Assembly (NCBI GenBank): GCA_903872075.1
Contig: CAIQJF010000039.1
Span: 16,009-80,008, forward strand
Reading direction: 5' to 3'
From: an uncultured Caulobacteraceae bacterium
GTDB lineage: Bacteria > Pseudomonadota > Alphaproteobacteria > Caulobacterales > Caulobacteraceae
DNA: 64,000 bases
The position numbers and the translations under genes were made by a program. A model generated the notes under the pieces. It was not told the DNA's origin, made no database searches, and worked only from the letters and a program-made list of their open reading frames with translations. Numbering within the stretch: the first letter of the stretch is position 1; every line of letters starts with the position of its first letter. Positions 8,390 through 17,557 of the stretch are shown in pieces.

Positions 8390-10432
8390 ATGATCGACCA
8401 GCCCCGCACGACCGGACCTTCCGCCCCCCTTCTGAAGGATGGGTTGTCCGCCGTGGCGGCCCAGAGCGCCAATGCGCGCCTCGGTCTGCGACAGGTGGGG
8501 GCGCCGCGGCTTCTGGCGACGATTGTCCTGGTCATTCTCGGCCTCATCGTCGCCCTGGTCAGTTGGCGCGCGCCGTTGCTCGGCGCCGCCGAACGCGCCC
8601 TCTATGACTTCCGCGTTGTGGTGACCGCCCCGGCCGTCGATCAGGATCCGCGCGTCGTCATGGTCGTCTTCAACGACGACACGCTCAGAAACACCCAGCG
8701 CCGCTCGCCGCTCGACCGGGCGCTGCTCGGCCACGCCCTGACCCAACTGGACGCGCTCGGGCCCAAGGCCATCGGCATCGATATCCTGGTGGACGAGCCG
8801 CAGCCCGACGACGCCGTCCTGGTCGCCGCCCTGCGCGACATGAAGACCCCGACCCACCTCGCTTTCGCCAGCAACGCCACCAATCCCAACGAGATGCAGG
8901 TCTGGCAGGAAGCCTATGAGCGTGAGTTCCAGGCCCAGCTGGCCGGAACCAACAGCACCGGCGCCAGTATCCGGGTGGAAAAGGAGGACGATGTTGTCCG
9001 CCGCTGGCCGTCGCACGCCAAGGGTGAGCCGCCGATGCTCTCGCTGAGCATGGCGCCGCCGGCGCCGGCTTTCGAGGGGTATCGGGGCGGTCTGCGCTGG
9101 CGCAACAGCAAGTTTGTGAATCGGCCTCTCTATCTGGAGTTCCCGATCGACCTGTTCGGTCAGGCGGCCACGGCGGGGATGTTCCGGAACTTCATCAAGG
9201 ACCGCTATGTGCTGGTCGGCGGCGACATCTCCGACATCGACCGCGTCGCCAATTCCGCCACCTTCCTCACCGGCGAGCGGCCGGCGGGCCTGAAGGTCCA
9301 CGCGGACCTGCTCGCGCAGGTGCTGGACGGCGTGCGCCAGACGCCGATCCCGCCGGCGATCCTGGTTCTGATGTCCGTTCTCGCGGTGGCGGGGGGGGCG
9401 ATCACCGGCGCGGTCAAGATTCGTCCGATTCTCAATGAGGTCATTCTGATTGGCCAGGTGGCGCTCATCGCCTTCGGTCCGCTGGCGCTCCAGTCCACGG
9501 GCTTCGACACCTGGAATGTGCCGCAGTTCGGCATGATCGTCGGCTGGATCGCCGCCTACACCGCCACGGCCGCCGCGGCGCGCTCGGTCGGCGCCGAGCA
9601 GCGGACCTATGCCCAGAACGCACTGGGCAAGTACCTGCCACGGGACGTGGCCGCGGAGATTCTCCGCGATCCAAGCCGCATGGCGCTGCACGGCGAGCGC
9701 CGCGAAATCTACGCCGTCTTCACCGACCTTCAGGGCTTCACTCAACTGACCCATGGGCTGGAGCCGGAGGTCGTGGCCAGCCTGCTCAACCGGTACCTCG
9801 ATCTGGTCAGCCAGGCCGTGCTGGAGCACGGCGGCACGATCGACAAGTTCGTCGGCGATGCGGTGGTGGCGTTCTGGGGGGCCCCGCTGTCCCGCCCCGA
9901 CGACGGTGAACGCGCCGCCCGGGCAGCGATCGCCATGTGGCGGATCGGCGAGGTGTTCCGCAACACCCCCATGGCCGATGTGCCGGCCCTTGGACGCACC
10001 CGCGTCGGCCTGCACCGGGGCTTCGCCATCGTCGGCAATTTCGGCGGCGAGGGCCGGATTTCCTACACGGCGCTCGGTGATGTGATGAACACCGCGTCGC
10101 GGCTGGAGTCCGCCAACAAGCAGCTGGAAACGCGCATCCTCGTGAGCCGCGAGGCGATGCCAGCGTCAGTGGCGGGCGACTGCCGGGCGATGGGGCGGAT
10201 CCGTCTGCGCGGCCGGGCGACGCCCGTGGAGGTATTCGAAGCCGCGCCGGATGTGCCGGAAGACTCGCGCACCCGGCTCAATGCCGCATGGCTCCGCTTC
10301 GACTCCGGCGATACCGCCGCCCTGGAGGATATTCGGGCGCTGGCGGCGGACTATCCCGAAGACACGGCGCTCGCCAAGCTGGTCGACCGCCTGGAGCAGG
10401 TTGGACCGGGCGGGGTCTTTCAGCTCGACTGA
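8390..10432 (+). CDS. CHASE2-domain class III adenylate cyclase, membrane-bound
   Basis: A 680-residue protein. One transmembrane helix (about 41-58) precedes a large extracytoplasmic CHASE2 sensor domain (about 65-320). Three more helices (about 323-342, 350-367, 379-399) lead to a C-terminal cyclase domain. Metal-binding Asp446 (FTDLQGFT) and Asp490 (DKFVGDAVVAFW), adenine-selecting Lys486 and Asp564 (LGDVMNTASR), and transition-state residues Asn567 and Arg571 are all present, so it should make cAMP. The ATG at 8390 has AAGGTGG about nine bases upstream; GTG at 8351 or 8378 is possible. Its stop is 3 bp from that of a convergent secreted protein. The signal sensed is unknown. Confidence 0.9.
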   Translation: MIDQPRTTGPSAPLLKDGLSAVAAQSANARLGLRQVGAPRLLATIVLVILGLIVALVSWRAPLLGAAERALYDFRVVVTAPAVDQDPRVVMVVFNDDTLRNTQRRSPLDRALLGHALTQLDALGPKAIGIDILVDEPQPDDAVLVAALRDMKTPTHLAFASNATNPNEMQVWQEAYEREFQAQLAGTNSTGASIRVEKEDDVVRRWPSHAKGEPPMLSLSMAPPAPAFEGYRGGLRWRNSKFVNRPLYLEFPIDLFGQAATAGMFRNFIKDRYVLVGGDISDIDRVANSATFLTGERPAGLKVHADLLAQVLDGVRQTPIPPAILVLMSVLAVAGGAITGAVKIRPILNEVILIGQVALIAFGPLALQSTGFDTWNVPQFGMIVGWIAAYTATAAAARSVGAEQRTYAQNALGKYLPRDVAAEILRDPSRMALHGERREIYAVFTDLQGFTQLTHGLEPEVVASLLNRYLDLVSQAVLEHGGTIDKFVGDAVVAFWGAPLSRPDDGERAARAAIAMWRIGEVFRNTPMADVPALGRTRVGLHRGFAIVGNFGGEGRISYTALGDVMNTASRLESANKQLETRILVSREAMPASVAGDCRAMGRIRLRGRATPVEVFEAAPDVPEDSRTRLNAAWLRFDSGDTAALEDIRALAADYPEDTALAKLVDRLEQVGPGGVFQLD

Positions 10433-10435
10433 GAC

Positions 10436-11209
10436 CTACTGGCTCGCGACCTGGGACTGCAGGGTGTCGAGCTGATCGTAGCAGCCCTTGTCCAGCAGGG
10501 TCTTGGCGAGATCCACAAGACTGCCGGCGCTCCGAGGCACGATGCGCCAGTGCACCCGGGTGGCGCCGGTGGCGCTCAAATTCAGCGAATAGGAGTCGCC
10601 TTCGGCGGCGGTCAGGCCATCAGGCCAGGGCAGGTCGGTGACCCCGGCGTGCCAGGTCACCGCGCGGGTGGTCTGGGTTGCGTCCCTGTAGATTTCCAAC
10701 CGCGCCTCTGTGTCGGCGACGTTGCGGGTCAGAACGGGAATCTGGCCCTGGACGACGCAGAAATTGTGGGCGTCGGTAGGCTCCTCGGCTTGCCAGGCCG
10801 GCACATCCAGTTTCCAGAGCGGAATGTTCACCGGCACCGTCGTGGGGGGCGCGTCACCTTCCAGGGTAAAGCCGCGCACGGCCGCGATGCCCGGACGGCT
10901 GGAGTTGGCGCGCCGGAAGATATCCTTCAGCGCCGCCTGGGAGCCGACGCCCATCTGGGCGGCCGTCAGAATCGCGGGGCCGTTGATCACGTGCGAGCCC
11001 GCGCTGTCGAGCACTTCCAACTGGTCGCCGGCCCGCAGCGCGATCAGACGGTTGGGCGGCAGAACCTGGCCCTGCGGGTAGAGCGGGGACGACGGGCCCC
11101 TGGCGTTGAGGACGACGACCTGAGCGCCGGCTGCGGTCGCGCCGAGGCCAACAATCGCCAGACTGGCTGCGGCCGCCGCGATCGCGAAGGTCTTGAACGG
11201 TGACGCCAT
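10436..11209 (-). CDS. Secreted/periplasmic protein of unknown function
   Basis: A 257-residue protein with a clear Sec signal peptide (hydrophobic AIAAAAASLAIVGLGATAAG, probable cleavage after AGA). The mature part contains a short beta-rich N-terminal segment (LIALRAGDQLEVLDSAG) and two cysteines (NFCVVQG, KGCYDQL). GGAG precedes the ATG. I do not recognise a catalytic motif. It is convergent with the CHASE2 cyclase, with only 3 bp between stop codons. A functional link as a periplasmic partner of the sensor domain is possible but unproven. Confidence 0.7.
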   Translation of the reverse strand: MASPFKTFAIAAAAASLAIVGLGATAAGAQVVVLNARGPSSPLYPQGQVLPPNRLIALRAGDQLEVLDSAGSHVINGPAILTAAQMGVGSQAALKDIFRRANSSRPGIAAVRGFTLEGDAPPTTVPVNIPLWKLDVPAWQAEEPTDAHNFCVVQGQIPVLTRNVADTEARLEIYRDATQTTRAVTWHAGVTDLPWPDGLTAAEGDSYSLNLSATGATRVHWRIVPRSAGSLVDLAKTLLDKGCYDQLDTLQSQVASQ

Positions 11210-11301
11210 ATCGAAGCTCCGAAACGGGATGCAACACCCACCCTACCTGGGCGTTCAACGCGCGATCCCTACGATGGTTGCGCGAGTCCCGAAAGTCGCT
11301 G

Positions 11302-11352
11302 AGGCTGGGGCGTAACGTCGCCGGGGGCCGCGGCCCCCGGCCGAGCCAGCCT
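11302..11352. repeat. Nested inverted repeat downstream of the second CYP153 gene
   Basis: A perfect 22-bp palindrome at 11320-11341 (arms GCCGGGGGCCG and CGGCCCCCGGC) is enclosed by an outer stem, AGGCTGG (11302-11308) against CCAGCCT (11346-11352). It lies just after the stop codon of the leftward P450 gene and could act as its transcript end or as an RNA-stabilising structure. There is no T-run on either side, so intrinsic termination is not certain. Confidence 0.45.
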
Positions 11353-12635
11353 TAGTCGGAGAGCTTGTTCCGTGTCGGCACGATCACCGGCAGGTGGGTG
11401 TAGCCTTTCACGAAGCTGGAATAGACGCGCTGGGGCTCTCCCACGACGCGCACTTCGGGGAAGCGCTTGAGAATCTCTTCCCAGATGATCTTCAACTGCA
11501 GTTCCGCCAGGCGGTTGCCGACGCAGCGGTGAATGCCGAAGCCGAACGAGATGTGCTGACGGGGGCGTTCGCGCTCGATGTTATAGCGGTTCGGGTCGGA
11601 GATGACCTCGTCGTCGCGGTTGCCCGAGACGTACCACATCAGAACCTTGTCGCCCTTCTTGATCAGCTTGTCGCGCAGCTGCACGTCCTTGGTGGCCGTG
11701 CGGCGCATATAGGCCAGCGGCGTCTGCCAGCGGATGGTCTCCGAGACCATGCTGGGGATCAGGGACGGGTTGTCGCGCAGCTTCTGATACTGGTCGGGGT
11801 TCTGGTTCAGGGCCAGGACGCTGCCGGTGATCGAGTTGCGGGTGGTGTCGTTGCCGCCGACGATCAGCAGGATCAGGTTCCCGAGGTATTCCATGCGGTC
11901 CATGTTCCGCGTGGATTCACCGTGCGCGAGCATGGAGATCAGGTCGTTCTTCGGCGGCGCGTTGACCCGCTCGTTCCACAGATTGAGGAAATAGTCGGCG
12001 CATTCGAACAGGGCCAGACGGCGGCGCTGCTCATGCTCTTCCGGGTCCGTGGTGCCCAGGATGCCGGTCTGCGGCGCAGCGGTGGCCACGTCGGACCAGA
12101 AGGTCAGCTTGCTGCGGTCTTCCCAGGGGAAGTCGAACAGGGTGGCCAGGGTCATGGTAGTCAGTTCGATGCTGACCTTTTCCACCCAGTTGAATTCCTC
12201 GCCCACAGGGATGGTGTCGAGGATGCCGGCGGCGCGCTCGCGGATGATCGGCTCGAGATTCATCAAATTGGCCGGGCTGACGATCGGGCTGACCGTCTTG
12301 CGCTGCACGTCGTGCTTGGGCGGGTCCATGGCGATGAACATCGGCAGGGCGAAGTCGGCCTCGGGATCGAAGGCGGTGATCGCCGGTTCCGAGGAGAACG
12401 CCTCGTGGTTGGTGTCCACGGCCATGATGTCGTTGTACTTGGTCACCGACCAGTAGGCGCCGACCTCTTCATGTACCGCATAGTGCACGGGGTCCTCGGC
12501 GCGGAGGCGCTCGAAGTAGGGCCACAGGGTGTCGTTCTGGAAGAGCTCCGGATCGATGGGTTGAATGTCTTCGATCGGCATCGAATAGGCGCGGCTGCGC
12601 GCCGCCCGCCGAATGTCGTTACCCGCGTCGTCCAT
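11352..12635 (-). CDS. CYP153A-like cytochrome P450
   Basis: A 427-residue P450 that reads very much like characterised CYP153A alkane hydroxylases. Key stretches are MFIAMDPPKHDVQRKTVSP, I-helix GGNDTTRNS, ETIRWQTPLAYMRR, and heme loop FGFGIHRCVG with Cys at about 371. It is expected to hydroxylate medium-chain alkanes or fatty-acid-like molecules at the terminal carbon. I choose the ATG at 12635, six bases after AGGGAG; the ATG two codons earlier abuts that site, and the longer open frame upstream is promoter sequence. It stands alone, with no ferredoxin or reductase beside it. It is clearly paralogous to the P450 at 479-1732 and closer to canonical CYP153A. Confidence 0.94.
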   Translation of the reverse strand: MDDAGNDIRRAARSRAYSMPIEDIQPIDPELFQNDTLWPYFERLRAEDPVHYAVHEEVGAYWSVTKYNDIMAVDTNHEAFSSEPAITAFDPEADFALPMFIAMDPPKHDVQRKTVSPIVSPANLMNLEPIIRERAAGILDTIPVGEEFNWVEKVSIELTTMTLATLFDFPWEDRSKLTFWSDVATAAPQTGILGTTDPEEHEQRRRLALFECADYFLNLWNERVNAPPKNDLISMLAHGESTRNMDRMEYLGNLILLIVGGNDTTRNSITGSVLALNQNPDQYQKLRDNPSLIPSMVSETIRWQTPLAYMRRTATKDVQLRDKLIKKGDKVLMWYVSGNRDDEVISDPNRYNIERERPRQHISFGFGIHRCVGNRLAELQLKIIWEEILKRFPEVRVVGEPQRVYSSFVKGYTHLPVIVPTRNKLSD

Positions 12636-12730
12636 GCCCATCTCCCTGGCGCCGCACAGGCTCCCTCGCGGAGGTGACGGCGGCGTCACTTTTGCGCTGA
12701 CAAGGGCGTTTGGGCAAGACCCTTTCGGTT

Positions 12731-13609
12731 TCAGCCCTCGAACTGGGAGATCTGAAAGTGCGCCGTCAGGGTAAGGCTCTGACCAGCGCCGAGGATTTCC
12801 ATGCCGTGCGCCGCGCCGCCCGGGCTGCGGTTCACCGCGTCCAGTTGATGGCTCACGGGCTCGACACAGACGATGTCGCCGGCCGCTGGCGCGTAGACGA
12901 CCAGACGGGAAACGGCCGGTGAGGTCCACAGCGTCACCTTGTGACCGCGCGAGGGCCAGCCGATCGCCGCTGCGCCGCTCCAGCCTGAGAACTGGTTGTC
13001 CACGGGAAGCGTGAGCCGTCGCCCGCCGCGCCAGTCCCAGGCGTCCGGCGGCGGCGCAGGTGGTCCGGCGGGGGTCAGGACGACGCCATCGACGTCGGCC
13101 TCAAGCCAGGTGTCGGGGTCCCGGGGAAAGTAGGGATGCAGGCCAAGGCCGGCCGGCATGGGTGCGGAACCCTGATTGGTCACGCTCAGCGCGTGAACCA
13201 GCCCGGCCTCGGTGACGGTGAAATGCTGCAGGGCCTGGTAGGTCCAGGGCCAGTCCCCGGCCGGATGGTCGAGGCGCAGGGTCGCGGACTTGTCCGTCCG
13301 GCCCGCCAGGCGCCAGGGCAGGCGCCAGCCCTGGCCATGGATCGCGTCCACCTCGCCGGCCAGGTTGACCGGCAGGATCACGTCGCGGCCGTTGAAGCTG
13401 AACCGCCCCTGGGTGATCCGGCCGGCGAAGGGGACGAGCGGGAAATTGGCAAGGCCCAGAGGATCCCCCTTGGCCAGGGCCGCCGCGTTCGCCGGGCGCA
13501 GGATCTCGCGGCCTCGCCAGGCCAGGCTCGCCACCCCGCCACCGATCGCCGGGGCCAAGGTCAGCCTGGTGTCGCCGGCTCTCAGTTCGACGAGATCGTC
13601 CTGGTTCAT
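12731..13609 (-). CDS. Aldose 1-epimerase (mutarotase) family protein
   Basis: A 292-residue galactose-mutarotase-like protein. Catalytic candidates are the first His in DAIHGQGW, the second His in GLHPYF and the Glu base in CVEPVSH, in the correct order. It would interconvert alpha and beta anomers of a sugar in the cytoplasm; no signal peptide is seen. Its ATG overlaps the stop codon of the upstream acylase gene (ATGA, 4 bp), implying translational coupling. That partnership is unusual and suggests a shared substrate containing an acyl group and a sugar, but this is inference. Confidence 0.85.
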   Translation of the reverse strand: MNQDDLVELRAGDTRLTLAPAIGGGVASLAWRGREILRPANAAALAKGDPLGLANFPLVPFAGRITQGRFSFNGRDVILPVNLAGEVDAIHGQGWRLPWRLAGRTDKSATLRLDHPAGDWPWTYQALQHFTVTEAGLVHALSVTNQGSAPMPAGLGLHPYFPRDPDTWLEADVDGVVLTPAGPPAPPPDAWDWRGGRRLTLPVDNQFSGWSGAAAIGWPSRGHKVTLWTSPAVSRLVVYAPAAGDIVCVEPVSHQLDAVNRSPGGAAHGMEILGAGQSLTLTAHFQISQFEG

Positions 13610-15987
13610 GTTCCCGGTGTCAGAGAGATCACCCGCTCGGCCGCCCCGTCCACCGCCGCCCGCGAGAACAGCATCGGCGCATAGGCCCCCGTGGCCCACA
13701 GGGGGAAGAGATCGCCGTAGTGCGGACTGGCCGGATCGATGGACTGGCCGGGGGTATTGATGATCACCGAATTGTCCCAGGCGCCCACGTCCATCACCAT
13801 CCGCACCGACGCGCCGGCGCTGACGTTGAAGTCGCCCGGCGTATAGGTCGCGGCCTTGGGGCTGTTGGCCCCGCCGGGGATGGGCAGGGGGCCCACGGTC
13901 ATCTTCGCCCTCAGCGCCGGATCGGCCAGGGCCGCCACGGCGGGTGTCCAGGTGGCGTGATGCAGCTTGCCCCACGCCCAGCCGTCCATGTCGGGGCCAA
14001 GCCGGGCCGTCAGTTCATCCAGCGCCGTTGCCAGGCTGGCCAGCAGCACCGCGTCGCGACCGGCGGCCGGATCGGCGCCGAAACCCGCACTCGGGTGTTC
14101 AAGCGCCGTCAGCACGGCGTCCAGCGCCGGCGTCCCGATCGCCGCCTTCGCCTTCGGCGCAAGCCTGTCGATGACCGCCCCGCCCAAGTGTTTGACCGCC
14201 CAGACCTCATAGATGGCCGCTGGAACGCTCGAGACGGTCTCGTCGCCGTCCCAGGTCTTCAGTTTCGCCAGCGCCGCGGCGGTCCGGGGATCGGCGGAGG
14301 CGAGGGGCTTCGCCAGGGCCAGCAGACGCCGTGCGATGGCGGGATGGCTGTCGGTCTGCAGGGCCATGGAGTCCTTCACCGACACCTTGGGGTTTGCCGC
14401 CAGGACTTCCTCGATGCGGTCGAGGCGGGAGTGGTCGCTCCACTCGAACGACACCTTGCGCTCCTCGGCCGGATAGCCCGCCGGCAGGTTGATCGCATTG
14501 GCGGTGGCGAACCAGCCCTTGGCCGGGTTCTCGCTCACCGGCAGCTCGTCGCCGGTCAGATAGCCGTTCCACTCATAGCGCCCGTCGCCCGGCACCGGCA
14601 GCAGACCGTCCCAGTTCGGTCGTCGGGGCGTCAGGCCCGAGGCGGCCCAACCCACCGTTCCGCTGGTGTCGGCCCAGACCAGGTTCAGGGGCGGCGCGCC
14701 CCAGTGATCGTGAGCGGCCTTGAAGTCGGCCCAGGTCTTGGCGTGGGTAAACCAGGACGCCTGGAAATAGCCGCTTGCGCCCGGTTGGTTCCAGATCGTG
14801 CGCAGGGCGAACGCGCGCCCCTTGGCGGGGTCGTAGTTCAGCACCGGGCCGTGACGTGTAAAGCGCAGGTCGACCGGCCGGGGCGCCTCGCCCTTCACGG
14901 CAATCGTGTCGTGGACGACCGTCATTGCCTCCCAGCCGCCGCCATACCGATACTGGTCGGGGTTGGCCGGGTTCAGGGCATAGACATAGAGATCCTCCTG
15001 ATCGATGCCGAAGATCGTCAGGCCGAACGCGGAGACGTCGTTGTGGCCGAAGGAGATGCCCGGCAGGGCCGGCTCGCCCGCCCCGATCACCGACAGGCCG
15101 GGCGCGTCCAGGTGGACGAGATAGCGAAGCGATGGGACCCCCATCTGCCGGTGCGGATCGTTGGCCAGCAGCGGGCGGCCCGTGGCCGTGCGCGAGGGCG
15201 CCACGACCCAGTTGTTTGAGCCTTCCGCGGCCGCGTCACGCGAGAACGCGGGCAGGTCCAGCGCCGCCACCCTGGCCTTGTCTGGGGCGAAGGCCACAGG
15301 CTGGGTCGCCAGCACATAGTCCTTCAGCACCTCGCCCGTCACGACGCAGGGATCGAGGCCGTCGGGAATCGCTGCCGTATGGACCGGCTCCAGGCGCTTG
15401 CGCAGGGCGTCCGCGGGCAGGCCGGCGGCGCAGGCCACCTGGGCCCGGGCGACTTCGCTCAGGACATTGCCCACCAGGGCGTGGCTGCGGATGCGGACCA
15501 CGTCCGCGGCGTCCCAGGGCTCCGGGGCCGAGGCGGTGAGGGTGAACTCCACGGCCAGGGGCTTCGCGCCGGCGCGCACCTGCGCCACATAGGCATTGAT
15601 CCCGGCCACGAAGGCCTCGACCTCGGCCTTGGCGCCCGGCGCATAGGAGGCCCATTCCTTGTCCATGTCGCCGCGATAGAGGAACAGCCGCGCCGCGCGG
15701 TCCTGGGCCACATAGGCCGGGCCAAAGCTCGCCGACAGCAGGCCCAGGCCGCGCTTGCGCCAAAGGTCGATCTGCCAGAGCCGGTCGCGGGCGGCGTTGT
15801 AGCCCTGGAGAAAGAAGGCGTCGCGCGCGCTGGCCGCATAGATGTGCGGGATGCCCCAGTGATCAATCACGATCTCGCCGGGCGCCTTGAGCCCCGCGAC
15901 TGTCCAGTGATCGGTGGGCGTCGCCGCCCTCGCCGCCCCGGCGCCCATCAGCGCCGTCAGAGCAATCCCCAGAGCCCACTTGCGCAT
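13606..15987 (-). CDS. Penicillin acylase family N-terminal nucleophile hydrolase (secreted)
   Basis: A 793-residue precursor with a signal peptide (ALGIALTALMGAGAARA). The autoprocessing site is GSNNWVV, which would expose Ser at about residue 258 as the N-terminal nucleophile; the downstream pattern of alpha and beta chains fits the family. Members hydrolyse amide bonds of acylated molecules, for example beta-lactams, acyl-homoserine lactones or N-acyl amino acids, in the periplasm. The ATG at 15987 lies seven bases after AGGAG; the GTG directly before it is too close. It is coupled by an ATGA overlap to an epimerase gene. The natural substrate is not evident. Confidence 0.9.
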   Translation of the reverse strand: MRKWALGIALTALMGAGAARAATPTDHWTVAGLKAPGEIVIDHWGIPHIYAASARDAFFLQGYNAARDRLWQIDLWRKRGLGLLSASFGPAYVAQDRAARLFLYRGDMDKEWASYAPGAKAEVEAFVAGINAYVAQVRAGAKPLAVEFTLTASAPEPWDAADVVRIRSHALVGNVLSEVARAQVACAAGLPADALRKRLEPVHTAAIPDGLDPCVVTGEVLKDYVLATQPVAFAPDKARVAALDLPAFSRDAAAEGSNNWVVAPSRTATGRPLLANDPHRQMGVPSLRYLVHLDAPGLSVIGAGEPALPGISFGHNDVSAFGLTIFGIDQEDLYVYALNPANPDQYRYGGGWEAMTVVHDTIAVKGEAPRPVDLRFTRHGPVLNYDPAKGRAFALRTIWNQPGASGYFQASWFTHAKTWADFKAAHDHWGAPPLNLVWADTSGTVGWAASGLTPRRPNWDGLLPVPGDGRYEWNGYLTGDELPVSENPAKGWFATANAINLPAGYPAEERKVSFEWSDHSRLDRIEEVLAANPKVSVKDSMALQTDSHPAIARRLLALAKPLASADPRTAAALAKLKTWDGDETVSSVPAAIYEVWAVKHLGGAVIDRLAPKAKAAIGTPALDAVLTALEHPSAGFGADPAAGRDAVLLASLATALDELTARLGPDMDGWAWGKLHHATWTPAVAALADPALRAKMTVGPLPIPGGANSPKAATYTPGDFNVSAGASVRMVMDVGAWDNSVIINTPGQSIDPASPHYGDLFPLWATGAYAPMLFSRAAVDGAAERVISLTPGT

Positions 15988-16065
15988 CACGTCACTCCTG
16001 GAGCGCGGTCAGGCCGCGCACGTATCGCGTTTTTGTCGTGGGCGGGCGAAATGCCCGCCCGCCGA

Positions 16066-17418
16066 TCAGAAGCGCCGCTTCGCCGGCCCGCCCGCCAGGG
16101 GCAAGGTGCTTTCGTCGACGATCTTGCCACCCTTCATCACCAGGGCGATGTTTTTCGTGTTGTCGATGTCCTTCAGCGGATCGGCGTTGAGCAGCACCAG
16201 GTCGGCCAGCTTGCCTTCCTCCACCGAGCCCATGTCGTCGGCCTTGCCGAGGAACACTGCCCCGTTGTGGGTGGCGATCTTGATCACCTCCAGCGGCGCG
16301 ACACCGGCCTGGACGAGCAGCTCCATCTCCCGGTGTCCGGCGGGTCCGCTGGACTGGTCGGTGCCCAGGGCCGCCACGCCGCCGGCGGCGACGATCTTGC
16401 GGATGTTCTCCTCGCAGATCGGCGTCATCAGCTTCATCCACCAGGTCCAGGACCGCGCCTGGAACGCCGCGCGGGTGGTGGTGCGCAGGGTGTTGCGGTC
16501 GGCGGCGCTGTAGGTGGCCACATAGTCAGGCTCATCCAGAAACTCCGGATGTTCGGCCAGGCGGCTGTAGTTCTCGCCGATGGTCAGGGTGGTGGCGAAG
16601 GGGATCTTCTTGGCCGCCATCAGACGCACGAAATTGTCGCTCACCGGGCCTTGGATCACCGGGTGGGCCAGCGTGTCTGCCCCCGCGTAGATCGCCTCCA
16701 GCGAGCGGCGCTCGTCGGAGACGTGCACCGTCGTGCGGATGCCGTGCTCGTTATAGTACTGGATGATCTGATGCAGCAGCGGCTGCGGCATCAGGGTGAT
16801 CATCGGCCGCGCGCCCCAGCCCTCCTCGTCATAGGTGAGCTTGAGGATGTCGGGCTGCTGCTCGGCGATGTGCTTGTCGAGCAGGGCCTTGTCCTTCTCG
16901 AAATCGCTGATCCGCACGGCCATGGAGTCCCCGTGGCTGCCCGGGTAGGTGATCAGGTTGCCGGTGGCGAAGATGCGCGGCGAGCCGATCTTGCCGGCCC
17001 GTTCCAGGGCCCGCTCATAGAGGCTGTTCTCCGGAAGATTGCCCACGTCCACCACGGTGGTGAAGCCGTCGTAGAGATAGCCGGCCAGGGCCGCCTCGGC
17101 CGCGGCGTGGTCGATGACCGGCGGGCCCTCGTGCTTCACGTCCCATCGCCAGCCGGCCAGGTGGATGTGCACGTCCATGAGCCCCGGGATCAGATACTTG
17201 CCCCGCCCGTCCACGGCCTGGCCGCGCGGCGGGCCCGCCAGGGCGCTGGGGACCATCCGCGTGATCCGCTCGCCCGTCACCGTGACGGTCATGTCGGTCT
17301 TCGGCGGCGCGCCCGTTCCGTCGATGACGGTCACATGGCTGATGGTCACATCGGCCAGAGCCGGCCCTGCGGCCGAGGCGAGAACCGCGGCGGCGGCGAG
17401 ACAGGCGAGCTTGCTCAT
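16066..17418 (-). CDS. Secreted metal-dependent amidohydrolase
   Basis: A 450-residue protein with a signal peptide (KLACLAAAAVLASAAGPALA). Amidohydrolase-superfamily metal motifs are in order: HxH (LMDVHIHLAG), later His in TTVHVSD and TLAHPV, and the final Asp in GTDQSSG. The C-terminal GSVEEGKLADLVLLNADPL is the classical beta-sandwich return segment. It is likely a periplasmic hydrolase (imidazolonepropionase/prolidase-like group) of unknown substrate. The ATG at 17418 follows GGAGGAA at good spacing; earlier in-frame starts lack a site. It is divergent from the EVE gene, with palindromes between them. Confidence 0.87.
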   Translation of the reverse strand: MSKLACLAAAAVLASAAGPALADVTISHVTVIDGTGAPPKTDMTVTVTGERITRMVPSALAGPPRGQAVDGRGKYLIPGLMDVHIHLAGWRWDVKHEGPPVIDHAAAEAALAGYLYDGFTTVVDVGNLPENSLYERALERAGKIGSPRIFATGNLITYPGSHGDSMAVRISDFEKDKALLDKHIAEQQPDILKLTYDEEGWGARPMITLMPQPLLHQIIQYYNEHGIRTTVHVSDERRSLEAIYAGADTLAHPVIQGPVSDNFVRLMAAKKIPFATTLTIGENYSRLAEHPEFLDEPDYVATYSAADRNTLRTTTRAAFQARSWTWWMKLMTPICEENIRKIVAAGGVAALGTDQSSGPAGHREMELLVQAGVAPLEVIKIATHNGAVFLGKADDMGSVEEGKLADLVLLNADPLKDIDNTKNIALVMKGGKIVDESTLPLAGGPAKRRF

Positions 17419-17503
17419 GTGAAAGGTTCCTCCAGATCGCAGCATGGATAGACTCATTCCGCCAGGACAGACAAATCGCGCCCCGGCTGGACGCGCCGCA
17501 CGG

Positions 17504-17531
17504 CCCGTTCAGACGGAACCGTCTGAACGGG
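17504..17531. promoter_or_regulatory. 28-bp perfect palindrome, probable operator
   Basis: The arms CCCGTTCAGACGG and CCGTCTGAACGGG flank a 2-bp AA centre. It lies in a 229-bp divergent intergenic region, 86 bp from the amidohydrolase start and about 116 bp from the EVE start. Length and symmetry match operators of dimeric regulators such as the TetR family. No T-run follows, so termination is less likely. The cognate regulator is not identifiable from the window. Confidence 0.55.
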
Positions 17532-17557
17532 GTCAACGTGCTCTAGATTCAGACGTT

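Noticed and set aside
12636..12929. N-terminal extension of the second CYP153
   Set aside because: The extra 98 residues have no P450 similarity, overlap the epimerase gene, and a good ribosome site precedes ATG 12635.
15379..17451. 690-residue plus-strand frame across acylase and amidohydrolase genes
   Set aside because: It spans two convincing minus-strand genes with signal peptides and catalytic residues and shows low-complexity Arg/Gly/His content.
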